Source: DASYTH01 sp035762905
GTDB taxonomy: Bacteria > Actinomycetota > Actinomycetes > Mycobacteriales > Pseudonocardiaceae
Length of the DNA stretch: 64,000 nucleotides
Reading direction: 5' to 3'
Assembly: GCF_035762905.1 (NCBI RefSeq)
Contig: NZ_DASUCC010000041.1
Location: 62,001-126,000 of the forward strand
Shown here: positions 1 to 7,982 of the stretch, one piece after another
Layout: each line of letters starts with the position of its first letter
Position numbering within the stretch: position 1 is the first letter of the stretch
Position numbers and translations under genes: made by a program
The notes under the pieces: generated by a model
The model's database searches: none
The model's input: the letters and a program-made list of their open reading frames with translations, nothing else
Told to the model about the DNA's origin: nothing

Positions 1-87
1 GGTATCCGAACCCAGCGTTCCATCTGACACTTCGCAGGATCCCGGGGGGCGTCAGTATGGGGGGCTACCCGACCGCTTGGGATAACG

Positions 88-477
88 ATGACTTACACCG
101 GCCCTCAATACCAGAGGCTGTCCGGCCGCATGGCGGAAACGTTCGGTTCGACGCCCGAGGCGGTCCCGCCGCACCCGCCGTTGATCTCCGGCGGCTGGTA
201 TCACGGCATGTCGCTGGACGAGGTGCTCGGCCCGGGGCGGTGCCCGCCGCAGCCGACCGCGGACCGGTCGGTCGGCACCGCCCTGTGGCTCACGCTGGCG
301 TTCGGGCCGGCCGGGCTGGGCTACGTCTCCCGCGCCGGCGGGCTGGTCTGCTCGGCGCTGACCGTGCTCGCCGTGGTCCTGCTCGGCTTCGCCGCGCTGC
401 TGATCGCCTGGCCGCTGAGCATGGTCTGCGGCGGCATCCTGGCCAGCGGAGTGCACGCGGAGTACCGGCGTCAGTAG
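88..477 (+). CDS. Small hypothetical membrane protein
   Basis: I do not recognise a family for this 129-residue protein. The N-terminal half is polar. The C-terminal half, from about residue 70, carries two hydrophobic segments (around ALWLTLAFGPAGLGYV and LTVLAVVLLGFAALLIAW), so it is probably an inner-membrane protein with a cytoplasmic N-terminal domain. The ATG at 88 has no clear ribosome binding site. Its TAG stop at 475-477 doubles as the first three bases of the -10-like box of the next gene. The function is unknown; it could be a chance neighbour of the sugar regulators. Confidence 0.6.
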   Translation: MTYTGPQYQRLSGRMAETFGSTPEAVPPHPPLISGGWYHGMSLDEVLGPGRCPPQPTADRSVGTALWLTLAFGPAGLGYVSRAGGLVCSALTVLAVVLLGFAALLIAWPLSMVCGGILASGVHAEYRRQ

Positions 478-480
478 ATT
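475..480 (+). promoter_or_regulatory. -10-like box TAGATT for a leaderless ROK gene
   Basis: TAGATT fits the actinobacterial TANNNT box. It ends 7 bases before the ATG at 488, and there is no Shine-Dalgarno sequence between, so transcription probably starts at or next to the start codon. The box overlaps the stop codon of the upstream gene. No convincing -35 is visible. Confidence 0.45.
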
Positions 481-487
481 TCCCGGC

Positions 488-1675
488 ATGAGCGTGCCGG
501 GTGAGCAGCCACGGGTCCGGTCGCGGCACCAGTCGCGGTTGCTTGAGCTGTTACGGGACGAGGGCCCGCTGTCGCGGGTGGCGCTCGGCGAGCGGCTGGA
601 CCTGCCGCGGGCGAAGCTGGCCGGCGAGCTGTCCCGGCTGATCGACACCGGGCTGGTGCAGGTCGGCGGCCCGGCGGCGAGCCGGGGCGGGCGCCGGTCG
701 ACGCTGGTGCACCTTGCCGAGGACCTGCGGTTCATCGCGGTCGACGTGGGCGCGACGGCGGTGGCGGTCGCGGTCACCGACGGCCGGTGCGAGGTGCTGG
801 CCAACGAGCGCGCCGAGTGCGACGTGCGGCTCGGCCCGACCCAGGTGCTCGGCCGGGTGGTGGACATGGCCGGGCGGGTGCTGGACAAGGCCCCCGGCCG
901 GCTGATGGGCGCCGGAATCGGGCTTCCCGGGCCGGTGAGCTTCCGGGACGGCATGCCGGTGGCCCCGCCGATCATGCCCGGCTGGGACCGCTACCCGGTG
1001 CGCGAGGAGCTGGCCGGCAAGTGGGGCCGGCCGGTCACGGTGGACAACGACGTGAACGTGATGGCGCTCGGCGAGCGGCACGCCGGGGTGGCCCGTTCGC
1101 TGGACGACCTGATCTTCGTCAAGATCGGGACTGGGATCGGCTGCGGCATCGTGGTCGGCGGGCGGGTCTACCGCGGGGTGGCCGGAACGGCCGGCGACAT
1201 CGGACACATCAAGCTGGACGACTACGGCCCGGCCTGCGCGTGCGGCGAGGTGGGTTGTCTCGAGGCGTACTTCGGCGGCGCCGCGCTGGCCAGGGAGGCA
1301 CTGACCCTGGCCCGCAGCGGCCGGTCCAGCATGCTGGCCGCGGCCCTCGAGGAGCGCGGCCGGCTGACCGCGAACGACGTGGGCACCGCGGCGGCGGCCG
1401 GTGACTTCGCCGCCGCGAACCTGGTGCGCGAGGGCGGCCGGCGGCTCGGGCACGTGATCGCCTCGCTGGTCAGCTTCCTCAACCCGGGCATGGTGGTGAT
1501 CGGCGGCGGGGTGTCCCGGCTGGGCCATCCGCTGCTGGCCGAGGTGCGCAGCTCGGTCTACCGCCGCTCGCTGCCGCTGGCGACCGGGAACCTACCGATC
1601 GTGTTGTCCGAGTTGGGCGATCTGGCCGGAGTGACCGGTGCGGCCTGGTCGGCGACGGACCATACGTTCAACTGA
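488..1675 (+). CDS. ROK-family transcriptional regulator
   Basis: This 395-residue protein has the standard ROK repressor layout. An N-terminal winged helix-turn-helix spans about residues 15-70 (LLRDEGPLSRVALGERL), followed by a sugar-kinase-like ROK domain. The ROK domain shows the glycine-rich motif GIGLPGPV, the active-site-like VDNDVN, and the zinc motif CACGEVGC. ROK repressors respond to sugars or sugar phosphates. It lies upstream of a second ROK regulator and a xylose-type operon, so a role in pentose control is likely, but the effector cannot be read from sequence. It is probably translated from a leaderless mRNA. Confidence 0.88.
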   Translation: MSVPGEQPRVRSRHQSRLLELLRDEGPLSRVALGERLDLPRAKLAGELSRLIDTGLVQVGGPAASRGGRRSTLVHLAEDLRFIAVDVGATAVAVAVTDGRCEVLANERAECDVRLGPTQVLGRVVDMAGRVLDKAPGRLMGAGIGLPGPVSFRDGMPVAPPIMPGWDRYPVREELAGKWGRPVTVDNDVNVMALGERHAGVARSLDDLIFVKIGTGIGCGIVVGGRVYRGVAGTAGDIGHIKLDDYGPACACGEVGCLEAYFGGAALAREALTLARSGRSSMLAAALEERGRLTANDVGTAAAAGDFAAANLVREGGRRLGHVIASLVSFLNPGMVVIGGGVSRLGHPLLAEVRSSVYRRSLPLATGNLPIVLSELGDLAGVTGAAWSATDHTFN

Positions 1676-1685
1676 GCCGGATCGA

Positions 1686-1716
1686 CACACTTTCGTTATC
1701 TACCGACGAAAGTGTG
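1686..1716. promoter_or_regulatory. Perfect 11-bp inverted repeat between the ROK genes
   Basis: CACACTTTCGT at 1686-1696 and ACGAAAGTGTG at 1706-1716 are exact reverse complements around a 9-base centre. It lies 10 bases after the first ROK stop and about 100 bases before the second ROK start. No T-tract follows. It could be a terminator hairpin or an operator for one of the flanking ROK regulators. A smaller inverted repeat, GTGAG/CTCAC, follows at 1760-1774. Confidence 0.55.
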
Positions 1717-1817
1717 CGGCAACGTTAGGCCAAACGGCCTATTGCCCCACGGCCCGGCCGTGAGACACGCTCACACGCAACGTCAATTTGGTCAGGTCCT
1801 CAACGAAGTGGAGCGGT

Positions 1818-3053
1818 GTGGGACACAGTCGTCCGGTGGACCAGGCGGGCCTGCGCCGCGGGAACCTCGCCCTGCTCGTGCGCACGCTGCGCGAGCACGG
1901 CGCGCTGTCCCGCGCCCAGCTCGCGGTCCGGTCCGGGCTGTCCAAGGCCACCGTGTCCAGCCTGGTCACCGATCTCGAGCAGCGCGGCCTCGTGCACTCG
2001 GCCGGCGTGTCCGCCGGCGGCGCCGGCCGGCCCGGTCAGCTGGTCGGACTGCGTCCCACCAGCGTCTGCGGCCTCGGCCTCGACCTGCACCTGGACCACG
2101 TCGGCGCCTTGGTCACCGACCTGTCCGGGGCGGTGCTGTTCCGCCACCGGATCCAGTGCGACGTGCCCGCTCTCGGCCCGGACCGGGTGCTCGACCAACT
2201 CGCCGCGCTGGCCAAGGAGGCGCTGGACGCGGTGGCCGGGGCCGGCGGGCACGCGGCCGGCCTGACCGTGAGCGTCCCCGGCCTGGTCGACACGGACGCC
2301 GGGGCGGTCCGGTTCGCGCCGCGGCTGCGCTGGCGCGAGGTGCCGGTCGCCGACGCGCTGGCCGCGCGTACCGGCCTGGACCTGGCCCGGGTGGCGGTGG
2401 ACAACGACGCCAACCTCGGCGCCATGGCCGAGCACGCCGCGCTGCCGGTGTCCGACCTGGTCTACGTGACCGGCGACTTCGGCATCGGCGGCGGGGTGAT
2501 CTGCGGCGGCCGGCTGGTCCGCGGGTCGATCGGTTTCGCCGGGGAGATCGGGCACATGTCCATGGACCCGCTCGGCCCGACCTGCTCGTGCGGCCGGCGC
2601 GGCTGCTGGGAGACCCAGGTCGGCCTGCAGGCCATGCTGCACGCCTGCGCCGACCCGGAGGACCAGGTGCACGACCCCACGCTGGACCGGGATCAGCGGA
2701 TGACGATGATCCGGGCCCGGGCCGAGCGCGGCGACCAGCGCACGCTGCACGCCCTGCATCAGATCGGCTCGGCGCTCGGGGTCGGCGTGTCCATCGTGGT
2801 CAACCTGCTCAACCCGGCCGTCGTGGTGCTCGGCGGGTACTTCGCGGCGCTGCCGGAGTGGCTGGTCGAGCCGGTGCGCCAGGAGGTGGCCGCCCGGGTG
2901 CTCGCGCCAGGGGCCGGCGGCGCCCGGGTGGTCGGCTCCCGGCTCGGCTTCACCGCGGCGACCACCGGCGGCGCGCTCGCCTCGCTGCGCCGCGTGCTCG
3001 AAGACCCGGCCAGCGTGCCCATCCTTTCCGCTGCGGAGGTGGCTCCGTCGTGA
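1818..3053 (+). CDS. ROK-family transcriptional regulator (putative xylose repressor)
   Basis: This is a 411-residue ROK repressor from the GTG at 1818. A TTG at 1788 is an alternative, but GGAG at 1810-1813 favours 1818. It has an N-terminal winged helix (LREHGALSRAQLAVRSGL), VDNDANLGAMAE, GDFGIGGGVICGG, and the zinc motif CSCGRRGC. The sugar-transport operon follows directly, separated only by the triple 38-bp repeat, so it is the best candidate regulator of that operon. The TGA stop overlaps the GTG start of the first mini-ORF (GTGA), so translation is probably passed on from this gene. Confidence 0.85.
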   Translation: MGHSRPVDQAGLRRGNLALLVRTLREHGALSRAQLAVRSGLSKATVSSLVTDLEQRGLVHSAGVSAGGAGRPGQLVGLRPTSVCGLGLDLHLDHVGALVTDLSGAVLFRHRIQCDVPALGPDRVLDQLAALAKEALDAVAGAGGHAAGLTVSVPGLVDTDAGAVRFAPRLRWREVPVADALAARTGLDLARVAVDNDANLGAMAEHAALPVSDLVYVTGDFGIGGGVICGGRLVRGSIGFAGEIGHMSMDPLGPTCSCGRRGCWETQVGLQAMLHACADPEDQVHDPTLDRDQRMTMIRARAERGDQRTLHALHQIGSALGVGVSIVVNLLNPAVVVLGGYFAALPEWLVEPVRQEVAARVLAPGAGGARVVGSRLGFTAATTGGALASLRRVLEDPASVPILSAAEVAPS

Positions 3054-3091
3054 CCGCCGACGTACTTGGTCCCGCGGAGGCGGAATCATGA
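3050..3091 (+). CDS. Mini-ORF 1 of three coupled 13-residue ORFs
   Basis: The GTG at 3050 overlaps the ROK stop (GTGA). The frame reads (V)TADVLGPAEAES and stops with a TGA that overlaps the ATG of mini-ORF 2. A purine-rich CGGAGG precedes it at about 3035. I infer a translated coupling or leader peptide. There is no known family. Confidence 0.45.
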   Translation: MTADVLGPAEAES

Positions 3092-3164
3092 CCGCCGACG
3101 TACTCGTTTCCGCGGAGGCGGAATCATGACCGCCGACGTACTTGGTCCCGCGGAGGCGGAATCA
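3051..3164 (+). repeat. Three tandem 38-bp direct repeats
   Basis: Units start at 3051, 3089 and 3127. Units 1 and 3 are identical and unit 2 differs at a few bases in the middle. Each unit contains a GGAGG-type ribosome binding site and ends so that the next unit begins with an ATGA overlap. Because 38 is not a multiple of three, each copy moves the reading frame, so the copies make three chained mini-ORFs rather than one longer protein. The end of the ROK gene (from about 3028) resembles a decayed fourth copy. Confidence 0.9.
3088..3129 (+). CDS. Mini-ORF 2 of three coupled 13-residue ORFs
   Basis: ATG at 3088, peptide MTADVLVSAEAES, with the TGA overlapping the ATG of mini-ORF 3. The upstream GCGGAGGCGGA supplies a ribosome binding site. 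This is the only copy with a G-P to V-S change, caused by substitutions in the repeat. Confidence 0.45.
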   Translation: MTADVLVSAEAES

Positions 3165-3167
3165 TGA
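3126..3167 (+). CDS. Mini-ORF 3 of three coupled 13-residue ORFs
   Basis: ATG at 3126, peptide MTADVLGPAEAES, with a TGA that overlaps the ATG of the ABC ATPase gene at 3164. The chain regulator, mini-ORF 1, 2, 3, transporter is therefore linked at every junction by a 4-base overlap. Confidence 0.45.
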   Translation: MTADVLGPAEAES

Positions 3168-4681
3168 CTGAACCACTGCTGACCATGACCGGCATCGTGA
3201 AGACGTTCCCGGGCGTTCGCGCCCTTGACGGGGTGGACCTGGAGGTCCTGCCGGGCGAGGTGCACTGCCTGCTCGGCCAGAACGGCGCCGGCAAGTCGAC
3301 GCTGATCAAGGTCCTGTCCGGGGCGCACCAGCCGGACGCCGGCACGATCCACTGGCTCGACCAACCGATCCGGTTCGGCTCGCCGGTGGACGCGCTGCGC
3401 GCCGGGATCGCCACCATGTACCAGGAACTGGATCTGGTGCCGGCGCTGTCCGTGGCGGACAACATCTTCCTTGGCCACGAGCGGTCCCGGTTCGGGTTCA
3501 CCCAGCGCCGGGCCAGCCGGGCCACGGCGGCCGCGCTGATGCGCCGGCTCGGGCACCCGGAGATCTCGCCGCGGCGCGAGGTCGGGCTGCTGTCCGCGGC
3601 CGGTCAGCAGGTGGTCTCGATGGCCAGGGCGCTGGCCCACGACGCCCGCCTGATCGTGATGGACGAGCCGACCGCGGCGCTGGCCGCCGACGAGGTGGAC
3701 AACCTGTTCCGGATCGTCGGCGAGCTGACCGCGGAGGGCGTCGCGGTGGTCTACATCTCGCACCGGCTGGAGGAGATCCGCCGGATCGGGCACCGGGTGA
3801 CCGTGCTCAAGGACGGCGCGACCGTGGCCGCCGGGCTGGACGCGGCCGACACGCCGACCTCGGAGCTGGTGAACCTGATGTCCGGCCGGATGGTGGAGAC
3901 CGTGTTCCCGGTGCGCGTGGAGTCCACGGCGGACGAGGCGCACGAGGTGCTCGAGGTGCTCGGGCTGAGCCGGACCGGCGAGTTCACCGACGTCTCGTTC
4001 ACCGTGCGGGCCGGGGAGATCCTGGGCATCGCCGGGCTGGTCGGGGCCGGGCGCAGTGAGCTGCTGGAGACCGTTTTCGGGGCCCGGAAACCGGATTCCG
4101 GCACCGTGACGGTGAACGGCAAGCGGTTGCGGCCGGGCAGCGTTCCCGCGGCGGTTGCGGCCGGCGTCGGCCTGGCGCCGGAGGAGCGCAAGAGCCAGGC
4201 CCTGGTGCTGGACGCGTCCGTGGCCGGCAACGTGACCCTGGCCAGCCTGTCCGAGTACAGCCGGGCCGGGTTCACCGACCGGCGGCGCGAGCTGCGCGAC
4301 TCGCGGGCCACGCTGCAGCGGCTGGACCTGCGCCCGGCCGACCCGCGCCGGATCATGCGCACGCTCTCCGGCGGCAACCAGCAGAAGGCGGTGGTGGCCC
4401 GGTGGCTGGTGCGCGACTGCCGAGTGCTGCTGCTGGACGAGCCGACCCGGGGCGTGGACGTGGGCGCGCGGGCCGAGCTGTACCGGCTGATCCACGAGTT
4501 GGCCGCGGCCGGGGTGGCGGTGGTGCTGGTGTCCAGCGAGGTGCCCGAGGTGCTCGGGCTGTCCGACCGGGTGCTGGTGCTGCGCGAGGGCCGGGTGGTC
4601 ATGGAGGCGCCGGCCGGTGAGCTGTCCGAGGCAGCGGTGCTCGACCTGGTGATGGAGGAAGGACAGGAGGTACTTGCCTGA
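3164..4681 (+). CDS. Sugar ABC transporter, duplicated ATP-binding protein (XylG/RbsA type)
   Basis: This 505-residue protein has two ABC ATPase domains, as in RbsA/XylG/MglA. The first has Walker A LLGQNGAGKST and Walker B LIVMDEPTAAL. The second has a degenerate Walker A (GLVGAGRSE), the signature LSGGNQQ, and Walker B VLLLDEPTRGVD. It energises uptake of a monosaccharide, most likely xylose because the operon also encodes xylose isomerase. The ATG at 3164 overlaps the stop of mini-ORF 3, and the TGA shares one base with the permease ATG. Confidence 0.92.
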   Translation: MTEPLLTMTGIVKTFPGVRALDGVDLEVLPGEVHCLLGQNGAGKSTLIKVLSGAHQPDAGTIHWLDQPIRFGSPVDALRAGIATMYQELDLVPALSVADNIFLGHERSRFGFTQRRASRATAAALMRRLGHPEISPRREVGLLSAAGQQVVSMARALAHDARLIVMDEPTAALAADEVDNLFRIVGELTAEGVAVVYISHRLEEIRRIGHRVTVLKDGATVAAGLDAADTPTSELVNLMSGRMVETVFPVRVESTADEAHEVLEVLGLSRTGEFTDVSFTVRAGEILGIAGLVGAGRSELLETVFGARKPDSGTVTVNGKRLRPGSVPAAVAAGVGLAPEERKSQALVLDASVAGNVTLASLSEYSRAGFTDRRRELRDSRATLQRLDLRPADPRRIMRTLSGGNQQKAVVARWLVRDCRVLLLDEPTRGVDVGARAELYRLIHELAAAGVAVVLVSSEVPEVLGLSDRVLVLREGRVVMEAPAGELSEAAVLDLVMEEGQEVLA

Positions 4682-5712
4682 TGAGCGAGGTGACCAGCGA
4701 AACCTCGACGCAGAGCGAGGATCGGCAGCAGGCCGCCGAGCCGGCCAAGACCACGCCGGAGTCCCACCGCGGTTTCCCGCTCGACGTGCGGCTGATCGCG
4801 CTGACCGGGGTGCTTGTCCTCATGTGCCTGATCGGCTACATCAGCCAGCCGGACACGTTTCTCACCGAGAGCAACATCTCCACGATGCTGCGGCTGGCGG
4901 CGGCGATCGGCGTGGTCAGCGTCGGCATGACCTTCGTGATCATCAGCGGCGGCATCGACCTGTCGGTCGGCTCGCTGGTGGCCCTGTCCAGCGTCTGGGC
5001 GACCACGGCGGCCACGCAGGCGTACGGCCCGTGGGTGATGGTGCTCTGTGCCCTGCTGGTCGGTCTGGGCTGCGGCCTGGTCAACGGGGTGCTGATCGCC
5101 TACGGCAACATCGTGCCGTTCATCGTCACGCTGGCCATGTTCGCCTCGGCGAGGGGGCTGGCCGAGCGGCTGTCCGGGCGGCGTACCCAGGTGGTCACCG
5201 AGACCGGCTTCACCACCTTCTTCCGCGGCGACGTGCTCGGCATCCCGGTGCTGATCATCATGCTGGCCGCGGTGTTCGCGGTCGGCTGGGTGGTGCTCAA
5301 CCGCACCACGTTCGGCCGGCGCACGTTCGCGGTCGGCGGCAACGCCGAGGCGGCCCGGCTGGCCGGTATCAACGTCAAGCTGCACACCGCGCTGGTGTAC
5401 GGCATCGCGGGGCTGTGCTGCGGAATCGCCGCGATCATGGTGATCGCCCGGACCACGGCCGGCGCCTCCACCAACGGGATGTTCTACGAGTTGGACGCGA
5501 TCGCCGCCGTGGTGATCGGCGGAACCCTGCTCACCGGCGGTCGCGGGACGCTGATCGGCACGCTGATCGGGGTGCTGATCTTCACCGTGCTGAACAGCAT
5601 CTTCACCCAGAACCACCTCGAGACCGACATCCAGCAAATCGCCAAAGGCGTGATCATCGTCGTCGCGGTGCTGCTGCAGCAGTTCGGCACCACCTGGCGC
5701 AGGAAGACCTGA
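4681..5712 (+). CDS. Sugar ABC transporter permease (XylH/RbsC type)
   Basis: This 343-residue multi-spanning membrane protein belongs to the BPD_transp_2 family. After a polar N-terminus of about 35 residues come about eight to ten hydrophobic segments. The family loop GGNAEAARLAGINVK is present in the C-terminal half, and the sequence ISGGIDLSVGSLVAL is typical of ribose/xylose permeases. The AGGAGG at 4665-4670 serves as ribosome binding site. It pairs with the upstream ATPase and downstream binding protein. Confidence 0.92.
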   Translation: MSEVTSETSTQSEDRQQAAEPAKTTPESHRGFPLDVRLIALTGVLVLMCLIGYISQPDTFLTESNISTMLRLAAAIGVVSVGMTFVIISGGIDLSVGSLVALSSVWATTAATQAYGPWVMVLCALLVGLGCGLVNGVLIAYGNIVPFIVTLAMFASARGLAERLSGRRTQVVTETGFTTFFRGDVLGIPVLIIMLAAVFAVGWVVLNRTTFGRRTFAVGGNAEAARLAGINVKLHTALVYGIAGLCCGIAAIMVIARTTAGASTNGMFYELDAIAAVVIGGTLLTGGRGTLIGTLIGVLIFTVLNSIFTQNHLETDIQQIAKGVIIVVAVLLQQFGTTWRRKT

Positions 5713-5747
5713 AATGCCCAGCCCACAACCAATTGCAGGAGTTCGCC

Positions 5748-6797
5748 ATGTCTGACCCGTCCCTGGCCCGTCGTCGGTTCCTGCTCGGCACCACCGCCCT
5801 CGGTGCCGGCACGTTACTGGTCGGCTGCACGTCCAACGAACCGGCCGACTCGGGGGCCAATGTGGCCGCCGGGGCGGGGAACAACTCCCAGCCCGGCCAG
5901 CAGGTCACGATCGGCTTCTCCGCACCGGCCGCCGACCACGGCTGGATCGCCGCGATCACCAAGAACGCCCGGGCCCAGGCCGAGGAGTTCTCCGACGTGA
6001 CGCTGAACGCCACCGAGGGCACCAACGACGTCAACCAGCAGATCGCCCAGGTGGAATCGCTGATCAACAGCAAGGTCAACGTGCTGGTCCTGCTGCCGCA
6101 CGACGGCAAGGCGCTGACCGCGGCGGCCCAGGAGGCGATGGACGCCGGCATCCCGGTGGTCAACCTGGACCGGATCCTGGACACCGCGCTGGCCTACCGC
6201 TCCTGGATCGGCGGCGACAACTACCGGATGGGTGTCAACGCGGGCAACTACATCGCCGCCGAGATGAAGAAGAAGAACGTGTCCAGCCCGGTGATCTGCG
6301 AGGTCGCCGGCATCGACTCGCTGCCGCTGACCCAGGACCGCAGCCGGGGCTTCAAGGACGCTTTGAGCAAAGCCGGATTCGCGGTCGGACCGCGGGTCGC
6401 CGCGAGCTTCACCGCGGAGACCGGCGAGCAGGTCACGGCGAACCTGCTGCAGTCGGTGCCCAGGATCGACGCGCTCTGGAACCACGACGACGACCAGGGG
6501 ATCGGCGTGATGAGCGCGATCGAGTCGGCCAACCGCACCGAGTTCATCATGGTCGGCGGCGCCGGCTCGAAGAACATGATGGACCGCATCAAGGCCGACA
6601 ACACGGTGATCAAGGCCACCGTACTGTACAGCCCGTCGATGTCGTCCTCGGCGATCGTGCTGGCCCGGCTACTCGGCCAGAACAAGGGCCTCGGCGATCT
6701 CGCCGAGCACGAGATCCCGGCACAGATCACCACGTACTCCGCCGTGGTGACCAAGGAGAACGTGGACTCCTACATGGATGTCGCGTTTGAGTCGTAA
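5748..6797 (+). CDS. Sugar ABC transporter substrate-binding lipoprotein
   Basis: This 349-residue periplasmic-binding-protein-type protein is the receptor of the transporter. The N-terminus combines a twin-arginine signal (RRRFLLGTTALGAG) with a lipobox (LLVGC, Cys27), so it is probably exported folded and anchored as a lipoprotein. The mature part starts with a low-complexity linker, then a type-1 binding fold (QVTIGFSAPAADHGWIAAI, INSKVNVLVLLPHDG, ICEVAGIDSLPLTQDR) as in XylF and RbsB. The ligand is inferred to be xylose from operon context. An in-frame reading upstream overlaps the permease and is not used. Confidence 0.9.
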   Translation: MSDPSLARRRFLLGTTALGAGTLLVGCTSNEPADSGANVAAGAGNNSQPGQQVTIGFSAPAADHGWIAAITKNARAQAEEFSDVTLNATEGTNDVNQQIAQVESLINSKVNVLVLLPHDGKALTAAAQEAMDAGIPVVNLDRILDTALAYRSWIGGDNYRMGVNAGNYIAAEMKKKNVSSPVICEVAGIDSLPLTQDRSRGFKDALSKAGFAVGPRVAASFTAETGEQVTANLLQSVPRIDALWNHDDDQGIGVMSAIESANRTEFIMVGGAGSKNMMDRIKADNTVIKATVLYSPSMSSSAIVLARLLGQNKGLGDLAEHEIPAQITTYSAVVTKENVDSYMDVAFES

Positions 6798-6806
6798 GGG
6801 GTTGGA

Positions 6807-7964
6807 ATGAACGATTACGCGCCGCGCCCGGAGCACAGGTTCAGCTTCGGGCTGTGGACCGTGGGCTGGTTGGGGGTCGACCCGTTCGGGACGGCCACCC
6901 GCGACCCGCTCGACCCGGTGCACACGGTCGAGAAGCTGGCCGAGCTGGGTGCGTGGGGCGTCAGCTTCCACGACGACGACCTGATCCCGTTCGGCGCGGC
7001 CGACGCCGAACGGGCCAGCCGGGTCGACGCGTTCCGCAAGGCGCTGGACGCGAACGGGTTGGTGGTGCCGATGGCCACCACCAACCTGTTCACCCATCCG
7101 GTGTTCAAGGAAGGCGCGCTGACCGCCAACGACCGGGACATCCGGCGGTTCGCGCTGCGCAAGGTGTTGCGCAACCTCGATCTGGCCGCCGAGCTCGGCG
7201 CGAAGACCTACGTGCTGTGGGGCGGCCGGGAGGGCTCGGAGTCGCCGGTGGCCAAGGACATCCGGGCCGCGCTCGACCGCTACGCCGAGGCGCTGAACCT
7301 GCTGTGCGGCTACGTACGCGAGCGCGGCTACGACATCCGGTTCGCCATCGAGCCCAAGCCGAACGAGCCGCGCGGCGACATCCTGCTGCCCACGATCGGA
7401 CACGCGCTGGCGTTCATCAACGAGCTGGACGACTCCGAGATCGTCGGGCTCAACCCCGAGGTCGGCCACGAGCAGATGGCCGGCCTGTCGGTCGTGCACG
7501 GCTACGCCCAGGCGCTCTGGCACGGCAAGCTGTTCCACCTCGACCTCAACGGGCAGACCGGGCCGCGCTACGACCAGGACTTCCGGTTCGGCAACGGGGA
7601 CGTCAAGAGCGCGTTCCTGTTGGTGGATCTGCTCGAGGGCGCCGGGTACGACGGTGCGCGGCACTTCGACTTCAAGCCGGCCCGCACCGAGAACCGGGAC
7701 GGCGTATGGGCATCGGCCGCCGCCTGTATGCGCAACTACCTGATCTTCGCCGAACGGGCCAGGGCGTTCCGCGCCGACCCGGAGGTCGCCGCGGCGTTGC
7801 GGGACAGCCGGGTGGACCAGCTCGCCGAGCCGACGCTCGCGCCGGGCGAGAGCCTGACCGCGCTGCGCAGCGAGGAGCTCGACGTCGACTCGGCCGCCCG
7901 GCGTGGCGCCGGCGCCGAGCGGCTCGACCAGCTCGCCCTCGAGCACCTGTTCGGTGTGCGCTAA
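6807..7964 (+). CDS. xylA: Xylose isomerase
   Basis: This converts D-xylose to D-xylulose (and glucose to fructose) in the cytoplasm. The 385 residues match the length and sequence pattern of the short Streptomyces/Actinoplanes class: FSFGLWTVGW near the start, the catalytic VSFHDDDLIPFG with His55, TNLFTHPVFK, RFAIEPKPNEPRGD with metal-binding Glu, NPEVGHEQMAG, and HFDFKP. It starts 9 bases after the binding protein, so it is part of the same operon. No xylulokinase gene is present in the window. Confidence 0.95.
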   Translation: MNDYAPRPEHRFSFGLWTVGWLGVDPFGTATRDPLDPVHTVEKLAELGAWGVSFHDDDLIPFGAADAERASRVDAFRKALDANGLVVPMATTNLFTHPVFKEGALTANDRDIRRFALRKVLRNLDLAAELGAKTYVLWGGREGSESPVAKDIRAALDRYAEALNLLCGYVRERGYDIRFAIEPKPNEPRGDILLPTIGHALAFINELDDSEIVGLNPEVGHEQMAGLSVVHGYAQALWHGKLFHLDLNGQTGPRYDQDFRFGNGDVKSAFLLVDLLEGAGYDGARHFDFKPARTENRDGVWASAAACMRNYLIFAERARAFRADPEVAAALRDSRVDQLAEPTLAPGESLTALRSEELDVDSAARRGAGAERLDQLALEHLFGVR

Positions 7965-7982
7965 TGGAAGGAACCAGTTGAC

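Noticed and set aside
1712..3091. 459-residue frame overlapping the second ROK gene
   Set aside because: The composition (Arg/Pro/Gly/Ala-rich) shows it is a shadow. Only its last 13 codons coincide with mini-ORF 1.
3051..3164. Possible CRISPR-like repeat
   Set aside because: The copies are directly adjacent with no spacers, no cas genes are present, and each copy encodes a peptide.
4674..5747. In-frame N-terminal extension of the sugar-binding protein
   Set aside because: It overlaps the permease in another frame, and the Tat-lipoprotein signal begins at 5748.
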